64,000 nt of DNA from Tabrizicola sp. (GCF_016793705.1 NZ_JAEULO010000066.1:62001-126000), one strand, 5' to 3'. Numbered from the stretch's first letter, positions 17,447 to 26,492 are shown. The notes: generated from the letters alone by a model not told the origin. Numbers and translations are program-made.

Positions 17447-18077
17447 AGAACGACAGGTTGCGCTCGTAATCCGCGTCGAATTCGGCGCGCTGCGCGAAGG
17501 TCGACCCGTTGCGATCCGAAATCTGCCAGGTTCCGGTCAGGCCGGGGCGCAGCGCATAATAGGCATTGCCGGGATAAAGCTCCTGCTGGTCGACGAGCAT
17601 CGGGCGCGGGCCGACCAGGCTCATGTCGCCGACCAGCACGTTCCAGAGCTGCGGCAACTCGTCCAACGAACTTTTGCGCAGGAACTGGCCGAACTCGGTG
17701 ATCCGCGGATCGCGCGACAGTTTCTGGTAGGCGTCCCATTCCCGCCGTGCGGCATCGTCCCGCCGCAGATAGTCCTGGAGCCGGGCCTCGGCATCGGGGA
17801 CCATGGTGCGCAGCTTCCAAAGCCGGAACGTGCGGCCACCAAGCCCCACCCGATCCTGCGTGAAAAACGGAGAATGGCCGGTCACCTTCAGCACCAGGAC
17901 CAGCACAAGCACCACCGGCACAACGAAAGGCAGCGCCATCAGCACGAAGCCGACATCCATCCAACGCTTCAGCGTTCTGCGGTAAAGCGGTTCCTTCCGC
18001 GTGCGGACCCAGCCCTTGCTGACGGTCACAGACGGCCGCTCGAAATCGTGCTCGTCTATTCCAGAACGAACGTCCAT
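17385..18077 (-). CDS. Undecaprenyl-phosphate sugar-phosphate transferase (ExoY/WbaP-type priming enzyme)
   Basis: This 230-residue monotopic membrane enzyme starts repeat-unit synthesis by moving a sugar-1-phosphate onto undecaprenyl phosphate. One hydrophobic hairpin (WMDVGFVLMALPFVVPVVLV) is followed by the family blocks PFFTQDRVGLGGRTF, LWKLRTM, a LRKSSLDELPQLWNVL block with the catalytic Asp-Glu, the VGPRP motif and RPGLTGTWQ. It has the short ExoY form, without the extra N-terminal helices of WcaJ or WbaP. The start at 18077 has GGAGG eight bases upstream. A frame open to 18173 is less likely. Confidence 0.93.
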   Translation of the reverse strand: MDVRSGIDEHDFERPSVTVSKGWVRTRKEPLYRRTLKRWMDVGFVLMALPFVVPVVLVLVLVLKVTGHSPFFTQDRVGLGGRTFRLWKLRTMVPDAEARLQDYLRRDDAARREWDAYQKLSRDPRITEFGQFLRKSSLDELPQLWNVLVGDMSLVGPRPMLVDQQELYPGNAYYALRPGLTGTWQISDRNGSTFAQRAEFDADYERNLSFFRDLKILLATVNVVLRATGK

Positions 18078-18625
18078 CTGCAACGCCTCCGCAGGGGTGC
18101 CAATCGCTAAGCGAAATCTTCCCGACCCGGCCTCAATCCGCCGAGCCGTTTCAAAACATCGCACTCGCCACACTACACTTCACACTGTCTCTCTACCATC
18201 CGCCGGACCCTGCCGCAATGTGCCGCTAGGTAACAAAACCCGCAGAAAGTGGTTACTTCTCATTGGGTTACACGCTATGGTTGTATCTCGGAGAGCATCC
18301 ATGAACAGAGGATTGCGCGCGGTTTTTCCGACGCCCGGCACCGCTCGCGCTTGCCGCGAAAAGGCTGCCATATCATTGCCATGATTTTCTTCGTTTTTTA
18401 CCCAGTTCTTCAGAAATGCTTTCCCAGCCGCCCGCTCCGGGACTGTCCGCAAGGCCAAGAACCCGGAACGCGGCCACTCATTCCTGACACGAAATTATGC
18501 GGAATCTCGAAACGGTGAATTTTCCGTTAAAGGGAACCGTGCACCACATTCTCCCGGCTCCTGGCGCCCAACCCGGTCGGTCCCGGGGCCGGAAGTCGGA
18601 GCGGAGTCGATTCGCTCCCGCTTCC
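18078..18625. other. Long regulatory/non-coding region upstream of the priming transferase
   Basis: About 550 bp without a gene I can support, and noticeably richer in A+T than its surroundings. It contains an AACGG/CCGTT inverted repeat near 18513-18530 and A/T-rich tracts around 18230-18290 and 18380-18410. A possible 27-codon frame starts at 18301 with GGAGA upstream, but it has no recognisable features. The region must hold the promoter of the priming transferase and is a good place for exopolysaccharide control. Confidence 0.5.
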
Positions 18626-19207
18626 TCAGCCCGCCAGGACAGCCCGTCGCCGATGCGCGGCGACGATGGCGACCAGCGTCGGACCGGGCAGTTCCAGCAG
18701 CCAGTTGACCCTGATTCCCATCGCCCAGGTGCCGATCAGCCCGTCGACGTCATGGAAGCTCGCCGCGCGGATCAGCACGAAGCCGCTGACGAAGCCGATC
18801 CCCAGAAGCGCCGGCCAGACCCGGCCCAGGATTCCGCGCAAGAGCAGCGCCAGCAGGCCGATCGCCAGCACCGCCGCGACGGCGACCGCCAGGATGAAGC
18901 CGCGCTGCACCGCCTCGCGCATGTCGTACCAGCCCATCAGCCGCGCGTTGCAGCGGCCGATCGTGGTGAACAGCGTTTGCAGGTCCAGTTGCTTGTTGAT
19001 CGCAAGGAAGAACAGCAGCAGCGACAGGATGCGCCAGAAGGTCCGCTCGCGCCGCGCGTCCGGCTCCGGCCCGTCCATCGCCTTCGTCGCCCGCGCGGCA
19101 AGGATCGCCGCAGCCAGATAGACCAGCACCGTGACCCAGCCCATCGCGCTGTTGTCGCCCAGGCCCGGGCTCCACTGGCTGAAGGCGCATTTCAGCGTGG
19201 TGATCAT
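18626..19207 (-). CDS. Integral membrane protein of unknown function
   Basis: A 193-residue protein with about four hydrophobic segments (GWVTVLVYLAAAILAAR, then TFWRILSLLLFFLAIN, LAVAVAAVLAIGLLALLL and VWPALLGIGFVSGFVLIR). It has a conserved-looking NKQLDLQTLFTTIGR loop after the second. I do not recognise a functional family. The ATG at 19207 follows GGAGG. It lies 27 bp downstream of manC on the same strand and is probably co-transcribed with it. Confidence 0.65.
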   Translation of the reverse strand: MITTLKCAFSQWSPGLGDNSAMGWVTVLVYLAAAILAARATKAMDGPEPDARRERTFWRILSLLLFFLAINKQLDLQTLFTTIGRCNARLMGWYDMREAVQRGFILAVAVAAVLAIGLLALLLRGILGRVWPALLGIGFVSGFVLIRAASFHDVDGLIGTWAMGIRVNWLLELPGPTLVAIVAAHRRRAVLAG

Positions 19208-19234
19208 CCGGGCCTCCCGACCCACACAGCCGCC

Positions 19235-20671
19235 TCAGCGCGCGCCGCCCGTCTCGTCGCCGCGGGCATAGATGTCTTCGTAGCGGATGATGTCGTCCTC
19301 GCCCAGATAGGCGCCGGTCTGTACCTCGATCAAGACCACCGGCACCTTGCCCGGATTGGCCAGCCGATGCACCGCACCCAACGGCACATAGACCGACTGG
19401 TTCTCGCTCAGCAGCTTCACCTCGTCGCCCACAGTCACTTGCGCCGTTCCAGACACGACGATCCAGTGTTCCGCCCGGTGGATGTGGCTTTGCAGGCTCA
19501 GCGCCCCACCCGGCTTGACCACGATCCGCTTCACCTGGAAGCGGTCGGCCAGGGCCAGCGTCTCGAACCAGCCCCAAGGCCGGTGATCCCGCGGGAATAC
19601 CTCCGCCTGCCGGATCGAGCGGGCCTTGAGCTGCGCCACCGCCGTCTTCACATCCTGCGCGCGCGACCGGTCCGCGACCAGAACCGCATCGGGCATCGCC
19701 ACCACCACAAGGTCCTGCAAGCCGATTCCCACGACATGCTGGCCCTCGACCTCCGACCTGATCAGGCTGCCCTCGCAGTCGACGGCCGTCACCGCGCCCT
19801 GCGCCACCGTCCCGCCGCCGTTCTCGCGCCAGACCGCGTTCCAGTCGCCCAGGTCGGACCAGGCCGTGCCCAGCGGAACGACCTCGATGTTCGCCGCCTT
19901 TTCCATCACCGCAAAGTCGATGGAGATGTCGCGGACCCCGGACCAGGGCCCCTCGGCCAGCCGCAGGAAGTCCAGATCGGCCCGCGCCCCGGATACCGCC
20001 TCGCTGACCGGGTCGATCAGGTCAGCCGCGTGCTCGGCGAACGCCGCCAGCAGCGTGCGGGCCGAGACGAGGAAGATCCCGGCATTCCACAGGTAGCGCC
20101 CCTCGGCCAGCATCGCCTCGGCCTTGTCGAATGGCGGCTTTTCCACGAAGCGCTGCACCTTCTGCGCCGCGCCATCGACCGGCGCCGATCCCAGCTCGAT
20201 CCAGCCATAGCCGGTTTCCGGACGGTCGGGGCGGACGCCGAAGGTCACGATCTGCCCCGCCACCGCGCGCGGCATCCCCGCCGCCACCGCCGCACGGAAA
20301 GCGTCGATATCCGGGATCGCATGGTCGGTCGGCATGACCAGCAGCAGGGCATCCGGATCGCGTTCCGCCAGGTGCAGCGCCGCCGCGAGGATCGCCGGCC
20401 CGGTGTTGCGTGCCGCCGGTTCGATCATGATTGCGGCGGGCGCAATACCTTCCGCCGCCAGTTGCTCGGCCACGATGAAGCGGAAGTCGGAATTGGTGAT
20501 CACCAGCGGGCTGGCCACCCCCGACGCGCCCAGCATCCGGCTGGCCGCCGCCTGGAACAGCGTGCCCTGCCCGGCCAGCGGCACGAACTGCTTCGGAAAG
20601 CTCTTGCGCGACACCGGCCAAAGCCGCGTGCCCGACCCGCCACAGAGAAGAACCGGAAAGATCTCGGGCAT
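19235..20671 (-). CDS. manC: Mannose-1-phosphate guanylyltransferase / mannose-6-phosphate isomerase
   Basis: A 478-residue bifunctional enzyme of the ManC/CpsB/AlgA type. It makes GDP-mannose for the polysaccharide, possibly also isomerising fructose-6-phosphate. The nucleotidyltransferase signature GGSGTRLWP begins near residue 11, followed by FPKQF. FVEKP is near 180, and the C-terminal cupin (about 340-478) has RPWGWFE, GGALSLQSHIHRAEHW and the VPLGAVHRLAN block with metal-binding His residues. The ATG at 20671 gives the standard N-terminus; a TTG 18 bp upstream is less likely. The presence of manC argues for mannose or a GDP-mannose-derived sugar in the polymer. Confidence 0.95.
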   Translation of the reverse strand: MPEIFPVLLCGGSGTRLWPVSRKSFPKQFVPLAGQGTLFQAAASRMLGASGVASPLVITNSDFRFIVAEQLAAEGIAPAAIMIEPAARNTGPAILAAALHLAERDPDALLLVMPTDHAIPDIDAFRAAVAAGMPRAVAGQIVTFGVRPDRPETGYGWIELGSAPVDGAAQKVQRFVEKPPFDKAEAMLAEGRYLWNAGIFLVSARTLLAAFAEHAADLIDPVSEAVSGARADLDFLRLAEGPWSGVRDISIDFAVMEKAANIEVVPLGTAWSDLGDWNAVWRENGGGTVAQGAVTAVDCEGSLIRSEVEGQHVVGIGLQDLVVVAMPDAVLVADRSRAQDVKTAVAQLKARSIRQAEVFPRDHRPWGWFETLALADRFQVKRIVVKPGGALSLQSHIHRAEHWIVVSGTAQVTVGDEVKLLSENQSVYVPLGAVHRLANPGKVPVVLIEVQTGAYLGEDDIIRYEDIYARGDETGGAR

Positions 20672-20911
20672 GACCTGAAAGAACTCCAATTTTCGCCCGG
20701 CAACGCCATCCCGGGCCGTTCAGAATGTCTTGCGGTAAGTCTGGGCCATATCAAGACCAGAATCTGACCAAAGGGGATAAGCCTTTGTCCCGCGATTGCA
20801 ACGGGGGGATTCCCGCGCCCCGCCCTATTGCGACATCCGGCTGCCCCGCGCACCCCCGCTTCTGCCGACAGTTGCACCCCGAACCGCCTTTCCCTTCCGC
20901 CCCCCACGTCC

Positions 20912-20917
20912 TATAAC
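20912..20917 (+). promoter_or_regulatory. Probable -10 element of hisB
   Basis: TATAAC lies 25 bp before the hisB start and matches TATAAT at five of six positions. No good -35 is seen at 16-18 bp. The 270-bp gap here is shared with the divergent manC gene. Confidence 0.4.
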
Positions 20918-20941
20918 GCCCGCGTCATCAGGGAAACGCCC

Positions 20942-21529
20942 ATGCGCCAGGCCACCGTCACCCGCACCACCGCCGAGACCGCGATCTCGGTCACTGTCAA
21001 CCTCGATGGCACCGGCCGCCACGACTGCCAGACCGGCGTCGGTTTCTTCGATCACATGCTGGACCAGCTGGCCCGCCACAGCCTGATCGACCTCACAGTC
21101 CGCGCCAAGGGTGACCTCCACATCGACGACCACCATACGGTCGAGGACACCGGCATCGCGATCGGCCAGGCCTTGACACAGGCCCTCGGCGACAAGCGCG
21201 GCATCCGCCGCTACGGCCATTTCCGCCTCGCCATGGACGACGCCCAGATCGCCACCGCGCTGGACCTCTCCGCGCGGCCCTACCTGATCTGGACGGTCGA
21301 TTTCCCGACACCCAAGATCGGCAGCTTCGACACCGAACTCGTCCGCGAATTCTTCCAGGCGCTTTCCACCCACGGCGGCATCACGCTTCACGTCGACAGG
21401 CTCCACGGCCTAAACAGCCACCACATCGCCGAGGCCGCGTTCAAATCCGTCGCGCGCGCCTTGCGGCAGGCGGTGGAGCCCGACCCCCGCCTCGGCGACG
21501 CGCTCCCCTCCACCAAAGGCGCGCTCTAG
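20942..21529 (+). CDS. hisB: Imidazoleglycerol-phosphate dehydratase
   Basis: The 195-residue enzyme removes water from imidazoleglycerol phosphate in histidine synthesis. The metal-binding motifs of the family are all visible: [15 protein letters not shown], then [15 protein letters not shown], and HGGITLH with [13 protein letters not shown]. The length is that of the monofunctional enzyme, without the phosphatase domain of enteric HisB. The ATG is chosen over open frame upstream because homologues begin at this point. hisH follows after 69 bp. Confidence 0.97.
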   Translation: MRQATVTRTTAETAISVTVNLDGTGRHDCQTGVGFFDHMLDQLARHSLIDLTVRAKGDLHIDDHHTVEDTGIAIGQALTQALGDKRGIRRYGHFRLAMDDAQIATALDLSARPYLIWTVDFPTPKIGSFDTELVREFFQALSTHGGITLHVDRLHGLNSHHIAEAAFKSVARALRQAVEPDPRLGDALPSTKGAL

Positions 21530-21530
21530 C

Positions 21531-21564
21531 CTTTCATACTGGCCCAAATATCCCCGCCGGAGGC
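21531..21564. repeat. Intergenic repeat element, copy 1
   Basis: This element starts CTTTCA and ends CCAAATATCCCCGCCGGAGGC. It matches the element at 45209-45243, with only the spacer between CTTTCA and GCCC differing. Its inverse contains GCCTCCGGCGGGGATATTTGG, which I recall as a frequent intergenic sequence in Rhodobacterales. It begins right after the hisB stop. Confidence 0.6.
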
Positions 21565-21598
21565 TCCCGCCCTCTCCGCCCGCGCACCGGACAAAGCC

Positions 21599-22237
21599 AT
21601 GCTCACCGCCCTCGTCGACTACGATTCCGGCAACCTCCACTCCGCCGAGAAAGCCTTCCAGCGCATGACGACAGAGGTCGGCGGCGGTGACATCCTCGTC
21701 ACCTCCAAGCCCGACGACATCGCCCGCGCCGACCGCATCGTGCTCCCCGGCGACGGCGCCTTCCCCGCCTGCCGCGCTGCACTCGGGTCCTACGGCGGCC
21801 TCTTCGAGGCCATCGAAGAGGCCGTCATCCGGAAAGCCCGACCCTTCCTGGGCATCTGCGTGGGCATGCAGATGCTCGCCACCCGCGGCCACGAATACCG
21901 CCCGACCGAAGGCTTCGGCTGGATCCCCGGTGAGGTAGTGAAGATCGAACCCGAAGACCCCGGCCTGAAAGTCCCGCACATGGGCTGGAACGACCTGATC
22001 GTGGAACAGGCCCACCCGGTGCTGGACGGCATCGCCACCGGCGACCACGCCTATTTCGTCCACTCCTGGCACTTTCGGCCTGCCGACCCTGCGCACCGCC
22101 TCGCCTTCTGCGACTACGGCGGCCCGATCACCGCCATCGTCGGCCGGGACAACATCCTCGGCACCCAGTTCCACCCCGAGAAAAGCCAGGCCCCCGGCCT
22201 CCGCCTGATCGCCAATTTCCTGCGCTGGAAACCCTAG
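21599..22237 (+). CDS. hisH: Imidazole glycerol phosphate synthase, glutamine amidotransferase subunit
   Basis: The 212-residue class I glutaminase supplies ammonia to HisF. The triad is complete: Cys87 in FLGICVGMQML, and His192 and Glu194 in QFHPEKSQ. The GWxPG and KVPHMGWN blocks typical of HisH are present. Its partner HisF is encoded 4.3 kb away, past unrelated genes. The stop overlaps the convergent VOC gene by 4 bp. Confidence 0.97.
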   Translation: MLTALVDYDSGNLHSAEKAFQRMTTEVGGGDILVTSKPDDIARADRIVLPGDGAFPACRAALGSYGGLFEAIEEAVIRKARPFLGICVGMQMLATRGHEYRPTEGFGWIPGEVVKIEPEDPGLKVPHMGWNDLIVEQAHPVLDGIATGDHAYFVHSWHFRPADPAHRLAFCDYGGPITAIVGRDNILGTQFHPEKSQAPGLRLIANFLRWKP

Positions 22238-22638
22238 TCCCAGAGCCGCGGCTCGGCGAATTCCACCGAATTGCCCGCCGGATCGCGGACATACAGCGAC
22301 CGCGCCCCGTTCGGCCAGTCGAACTCGGCCTCCGCCGCCACCCCGGCCACCACCAGCCGCTCACGCCAGTCCGCGATCTCCGCGCGTGAGGCCGCAAAGC
22401 ACACATGCCCCGCCCCCCGCGCACCATGCACCGGCACCGGCAGCGCGGGATTGGCCGAAGACACCTCGGTCGCCTCTGGGTCGAAGACCAGCAGCACCCC
22501 CGCCCCTACGCGAAAGAACACATGCCGCCCCGGCACCTCGGCAATCACCGGCAGGTCCAGCAGCCCGCCATAAAACGCCTTCGCCGCCGCCAGATCGGTC
22601 GCATAGATCGCCGTCTCAAGGATCGCACCGGGTCGCAT
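22234..22638 (-). CDS. VOC-superfamily (glyoxalase/dioxygenase-like) protein
   Basis: A 134-residue protein with the paired beta-alpha-beta-beta-beta units of the vicinal oxygen chelate fold: AIYATDLAAAKAFYGGLLDLPV at the start and SLYVRDPAGNSVEFAEPRLW at the end. The usual metal ligands (a His or Glu in each module) are only partly evident, with GHVCF in the centre and E in VEFAEP. The enzyme activity is unknown. The ATG at 22638 has AGGA upstream. It lies 31 bp downstream of the EamA transporter gene on the same strand. Confidence 0.8.
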   Translation of the reverse strand: MRPGAILETAIYATDLAAAKAFYGGLLDLPVIAEVPGRHVFFRVGAGVLLVFDPEATEVSSANPALPVPVHGARGAGHVCFAASRAEIADWRERLVVAGVAAEAEFDWPNGARSLYVRDPAGNSVEFAEPRLWD

Positions 22639-22669
22639 ACCGCCATCCTGCGCCTGCACCCCCTCCCGG

Positions 22670-23545
22670 TCAACGCCGCCGGAAGAGCCGCCCGTCAATC
22701 ACCGCCAGCCCCGCCAGGATCAGCCCCAGCCCTGCCAGCTGCCGCGCCTCCAGCCGCTCGCCCAGGACCAGCCAGCCTAGGCCCGCCGCCGAGATCGGGA
22801 TCAGGAAGGTCACCAGCGACACCGCCGTCGCCCCCGCCTCAGCCAGGATGCGGAAGAAGATCAGGTAAGCCAGCGCCGAGGACAGGCTCGCCAGCCCCAC
22901 CACCGCCATGACCGGCTCCCAGCCCGGCCAGCCCAGCGCCCAGGGCCGGTCCGCCAGCAGCCAGACCGGCAGCATCAGCGCCGAGCTTGCCGTCACCTGC
23001 CCGAAGGCCGTGGCCAACGGCGAAAGCCCCGCCGCGCGGAACCGCCGCCCCCAGACGCTCGCCACTGCATAGCTGAAGGCCGCCCCCAGGCAGGCGACCA
23101 GCGCCCAGCGCGTGCCCGCCATGCCACCATCCGCCAACATTGCCAGAACGCCCGCGAAGCCCAGCACCACGCCCAAGCCCCGCGCCGGGGCCAGCTTCTC
23201 GTCCGCCGTCGCCCAATGCGCCACCAGCACCGTGAAGACCGGCGTCATCGCATTCAGCACACTCGCCAGCGCCCCGGTGATCTGCCCCTGCGCCAGCACG
23301 AACAGCGTGAAGGGCACCGCGTTGTTCAAAAGTCCCATCACCAAGAGCGCAGGCCACATCTCCCTCGGCGGCAGCGCTGCCCCCGTCGCCCGCACCACGC
23401 CCCACAGGATCAGCGCCGCCAGCCCCACCCGACCCCAGACCACGGTCAGCGCGGGCAGCCCGGCCAGTGCCAGCTCGTTGAACAGAAACGACCCGCCCCA
23501 CAGAAGGGACAGGGTCCAGAGCAAAAGCCAGTCACTGCCGCGCAT
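22670..23545 (-). CDS. EamA/DMT-superfamily transporter
   Basis: A 291-residue inner-membrane protein with ten hydrophobic segments in two EamA repeats (LLWGGSFLFNELAL in the first, LASLSSALAYLIFFRILAEAGA in the second). It ends with a short basic tail (DGRLFRRR). DMT members usually export amino acids or other small metabolites. The ATG at 23545 has GGAGG six bases upstream. Substrate not predictable. Confidence 0.88.
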   Translation of the reverse strand: MRGSDWLLLWTLSLLWGGSFLFNELALAGLPALTVVWGRVGLAALILWGVVRATGAALPPREMWPALLVMGLLNNAVPFTLFVLAQGQITGALASVLNAMTPVFTVLVAHWATADEKLAPARGLGVVLGFAGVLAMLADGGMAGTRWALVACLGAAFSYAVASVWGRRFRAAGLSPLATAFGQVTASSALMLPVWLLADRPWALGWPGWEPVMAVVGLASLSSALAYLIFFRILAEAGATAVSLVTFLIPISAAGLGWLVLGERLEARQLAGLGLILAGLAVIDGRLFRRR

Positions 23546-23608
23546 CGCCACCCTCCTGCCCGCGCGACCCTGCCCCGGCGCGCAGCGAAAGACGACCCGA
23601 TAGTTGCG

Positions 23609-23998
23609 CTACTTCACCCGCTTCCAGGTGCCCCCGTCGCGGCAGATGCCCAGCACGCAGCCCCTGACCTTCAGGCTGTCGCCCGACAGCGTCATGTCGC
23701 CGTTGTAGGTCTTGTCGCGGTCCGGCGAATAGATCTGCCCGTCGTCATAAAGCCCGTCGGGATAGGCCACCATGTCCCAGACGATCTTGCGGCCGATATT
23801 GTCGCTCTCGCGCTCCTTGCCCGCGCTGTCGAAGGCCCTGATCAGCACGCCGCAGAACGCAGGCCCGCAGGGCTTGATCTGCACATGGCCGAAGTTGCCG
23901 TTGTCGTCCTTCTTGGTCTGCCAGACCCCCTCGACCGGATCGGCCCAGGCCGCCCCCGCCAACATCGCCAGCCCGGCGGCAAAAGCGAAAACCTTCAT
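23609..23998 (-). CDS. DUF2147 exported protein
   Basis: The 129-residue product has a Sec signal ([20 protein letters not shown]), followed by [21 protein letters not shown], a region matching DUF2147. Later come [22 protein letters not shown] and [16 protein letters not shown]. Four cysteines suggest two disulphides in the periplasm. No function is established for the family. It is a monocistronic-looking gene divergent from hisA. Confidence 0.82.
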   Translation of the reverse strand: MKVFAFAAGLAMLAGAAWADPVEGVWQTKKDDNGNFGHVQIKPCGPAFCGVLIRAFDSAGKERESDNIGRKIVWDMVAYPDGLYDDGQIYSPDRDKTYNGDMTLSGDSLKVRGCVLGICRDGGTWKRVK

Positions 23999-24137
23999 CC
24001 TTGCGTCCTCCTCGCAATCTCCTCGGCCCGACTTTGCCCCAGCCGCGAATCCGATCAAGCGTGACGTCGGGTCGCTTCGCCCTCTTTCCATTCCGCGCCC
24101 CCCATGCCAAAGACCGCGCGACCCACGGAGCCTTCCA

Positions 24138-24857
24138 ATGATCCTCTACCCCGCCATCGACCTGAAGGACGGCCAATGCGTCCGCCTCCTGCGCGGCGAG
24201 ATGGCGGCGGCCACCGTCTTCGGCGACGACCCCGCCGCCCAGGCGCTGAAGTTCCAGGCGGCGGGCTGCGACTGGCTGCACCTCGTCGACCTGAACGGCG
24301 CCTTCGCCGGGCAACCGGTGAATGCCGCCGCCGTGGAAGCCATCCTGAAAGCCGTGAAGGTGCCGACTCAGCTCGGCGGCGGTATCCGAGACATGGCGAC
24401 CATCGCGATGTGGCTGGAAAAGGGCCTCGCCCGCGTCATCCTCGGCACCGTGGCCGTCGAAAACCCCGCCCTCGTGCGCGAGGCCGCGAAGGCCTTCCCC
24501 GGAAAGGTCGCCGTCGGCATCGACGCCCGCAAGGGCCGCGTGGCCACCAAGGGCTGGGCGACCGAAACCGACGTGATGGCCACCGACCTCGCCCGCAGCT
24601 TCCAGGATGACGGCGTCGCCGCGATCATCTACACCGACATCGACCGCGACGGCGCCATGCAGGGCCCGAACATTGAGGCGACCGAAGCCCTCGCCCGCGC
24701 GGTGTCGATCCCGGTCATCGCCTCGGGCGGGGTCTCGCGCATGGAGGACCTGATCGCGCTGCGCGACACCCGCGTCATCGCCGGGGCGATCTCCGGCCGC
24801 GCGCTCTATGACGGCGCGATCGACCTGACCGAGGCGCTGAAAGCCCTCAGGTCCTGA
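24138..24857 (+). CDS. hisA: Phosphoribosylformimino-5-aminoimidazole carboxamide ribotide isomerase
   Basis: The 239-residue TIM-barrel enzyme isomerises ProFAR in histidine synthesis. It begins [17 protein letters not shown] with the catalytic Asp8. The second catalytic Asp lies in the ATKGW/ETDV region, with [10 protein letters not shown] and the phosphate-binding IASGGVS near the C-terminus. GGGIRD marks the other phosphate site. It is separated from hisH by three minus-strand genes and from hisF by two genes. Confidence 0.97.
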   Translation: MILYPAIDLKDGQCVRLLRGEMAAATVFGDDPAAQALKFQAAGCDWLHLVDLNGAFAGQPVNAAAVEAILKAVKVPTQLGGGIRDMATIAMWLEKGLARVILGTVAVENPALVREAAKAFPGKVAVGIDARKGRVATKGWATETDVMATDLARSFQDDGVAAIIYTDIDRDGAMQGPNIEATEALARAVSIPVIASGGVSRMEDLIALRDTRVIAGAISGRALYDGAIDLTEALKALRS

Positions 24858-24884
24858 CCCGGACGCTCCTCGTTCGGCTTCGCC

Positions 24885-24901
24885 TCCTCGTCGCGAGGAG
24901 A
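24885..24901 (+). terminator. Hairpin after hisA
   Basis: A perfect 7-bp stem (CTCCTCG against CGAGGAG) with a TCG loop, 27 bp after the hisA stop. There is no following T-run, so it may only slow or stabilise the message. Confidence 0.4.
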
Positions 24902-24933
24902 CGTGCGTCATCGACGAGCAGACGCGGCGATCT

Positions 24934-25854
24934 TCACTCCCAAGGCTGCGGCCCCTCCAGCGGAACCTGCCCGAAGACATTCTCCCGATGCCAGCGAAGG
25001 TTCTCCGGATGCCGCCGGTCGCGCGGGTCTGCGGGCAGACACAGCTTTCCGGACGCCACGATCAGACGATCCGAGACCTCGCGCGGCACCTTGTTGCGCG
25101 ACACCAGGATCGTCCAGTCGTCAGCCACCGAAAGAAGCCCCCGGTCGAACATCCAGTGCAGCGTTCCCGACAGGGCCAGCCCGTTGCGTACGGCATCGCT
25201 CCCCTGCCGCTCTACCGGCCGGATATGCGCCGCGTTGACCTCGGGTCGTCCGCCCCCGTTGCGCAACCGCAGGCCGGACATGGCGCAGCGATAGTCATAG
25301 GCCGTCCGAACCTTTCGCCGGAAGGCCACGTCGCGATAGGGGCGGCTCATCAACCGCTCGATCACCGGGCGCTCGAAAGGCGCAGTGGCCTCGTCGGCCT
25401 CAAATGGCACCCTGTCGTAACGTGTCGCTTCGATCTGCTCCAGATCGACAGGCAAGCCCCGCCGGACGATGGCCGCGAACTCCCCCTCGGGCAAACGGCG
25501 CACTGCCGATTGCTGCGCCCCGCCCGCCTTTGCCCCACCATCTGCTGCGGTCAGCGCAACCTCCCAGGGCTGCCCCGCAACCAACCGGGGCACCTCCTCG
25601 GTAAACTCCAGGTAGCTTTCCGGCTCGATCAAGGCGAGATACCTGCCATCGACGCCTGGCTTCGGTATCACCTGCGCGATCTTCGCCACAGCAAAGTATC
25701 CACGCGGCCCGGCCTTGACCGGCTCGTAATAGACCACCCAATCCCCCACACCCTCCTCCACCGCCTTCAGATAGGCGCGGGGAAAGTCGTATCGCTCGTC
25801 GGGCACATCCTCGTAGACCGAATCCGCCCGGTGCAGAAGAACCAGCTTGGTCAT
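24934..25854 (-). CDS. HNH endonuclease with PUA/EVE-like N-terminal domain (restriction-type)
   Basis: A 306-residue protein. The N-terminal 100 residues (KLVLLHRADSVYEDVPDERY, later GDWVVYYEPVKAGPRGYFAVAKI) look like a PUA/EVE-type domain. The C-terminal half has an HNH nuclease core: YDYRCAMSGLRL, then VNAAHIRPVERQGSD, RNGLALSGTLHWMFDRGLLSV. The conserved His of AAHIRP, the Asn of RNG and the His of TLHWMFD form the metal and catalytic set. Such fusions are found in modification-sensing restriction proteins. It sits alone on the minus strand between hisA and DUF2867, and no methylase is nearby. Confidence 0.75.
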   Translation of the reverse strand: MTKLVLLHRADSVYEDVPDERYDFPRAYLKAVEEGVGDWVVYYEPVKAGPRGYFAVAKIAQVIPKPGVDGRYLALIEPESYLEFTEEVPRLVAGQPWEVALTAADGGAKAGGAQQSAVRRLPEGEFAAIVRRGLPVDLEQIEATRYDRVPFEADEATAPFERPVIERLMSRPYRDVAFRRKVRTAYDYRCAMSGLRLRNGGGRPEVNAAHIRPVERQGSDAVRNGLALSGTLHWMFDRGLLSVADDWTILVSRNKVPREVSDRLIVASGKLCLPADPRDRRHPENLRWHRENVFGQVPLEGPQPWE

Positions 25855-26054
25855 GCCGCCAGGAAACCATGCGGGTGCAACCCCCGCAACCGCCACAGCG
25901 CCCCGCCTGTGACCCACGCCTGGGAGGGGTGGGGGGTGGGGGCAGCCCCGTCACGACACGGCGACGTCCTCCTCAAGGATGGATATCCCTTTCTGCCCCC
26001 CCGCGACCGAACGCCTCCTTGCCGACCCCGAAGCTTCGATTCACCCTCCCCCCC

Positions 26055-26492
26055 ATGATCCTTACCGACACCCTGCCCTCCGCCTCCTCCCTCTGGTCCC
26101 TGCACCAGCCCGGAGACTTCCTCGACTGCTACTCGGTCGCCTCCATCCTTTCCCCCCGCGAGGCCGCCACGCGCGGCCTCACCCTTCCCCCTTGGGCGCG
26201 CGGTCTCCTGGCGCTCCGGAATGCCATCGTCCACCCCTTCGGCCTCAAGACCGGCGAGCCCGGCCAGCCGCTCTTTCCGACTTGCCACGAAAGCGCGGAC
26301 GAGCTTGTCCTCGGCACCGATGACCGCCATCTCGATTTCCGGATCGGCGTCTTCCGTCAGGAGGGGCGCATCTACCTGTCGACCTGGGTTCGCCCGCACA
26401 ATCTCTGGGGCCGCGCCTATCTGGCCTGTGTCATGCCGTTTCACATCCTGATTTCGCGCGGGGCCGTGGCGCGGATGGACACAAGCGGTTAA
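26055..26492 (+). CDS. DUF2867 protein
   Basis: The 145-residue protein matches DUF2867: a GDFLDCYSV segment, LLALRNAIVHPFGLKTG, then VLGTDDRHLDFRIGVF and a C-terminal MPFHILISRGAVARM. Family members are found in diverse bacteria, sometimes fused to epimerases, and have no proven activity. It lies 92 bp ahead of hisF in the same direction and may share its transcript. Confidence 0.8.
   Translation: MILTDTLPSASSLWSLHQPGDFLDCYSVASILSPREAATRGLTLPPWARGLLALRNAIVHPFGLKTGEPGQPLFPTCHESADELVLGTDDRHLDFRIGVFRQEGRIYLSTWVRPHNLWGRAYLACVMPFHILISRGAVARMDTSG

Noticed and set aside
18180-18458. 92-codon minus-strand frame in the gap upstream of the priming transferase
   Set aside because: No similarity that I recognise, no clear ribosome-binding site, and composition unlike a gene.
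18497-20767. 756-codon plus-strand frame opposite manC
   Set aside because: manC is unambiguous on the minus strand; the opposite frame is R/D/Q-rich without motifs.
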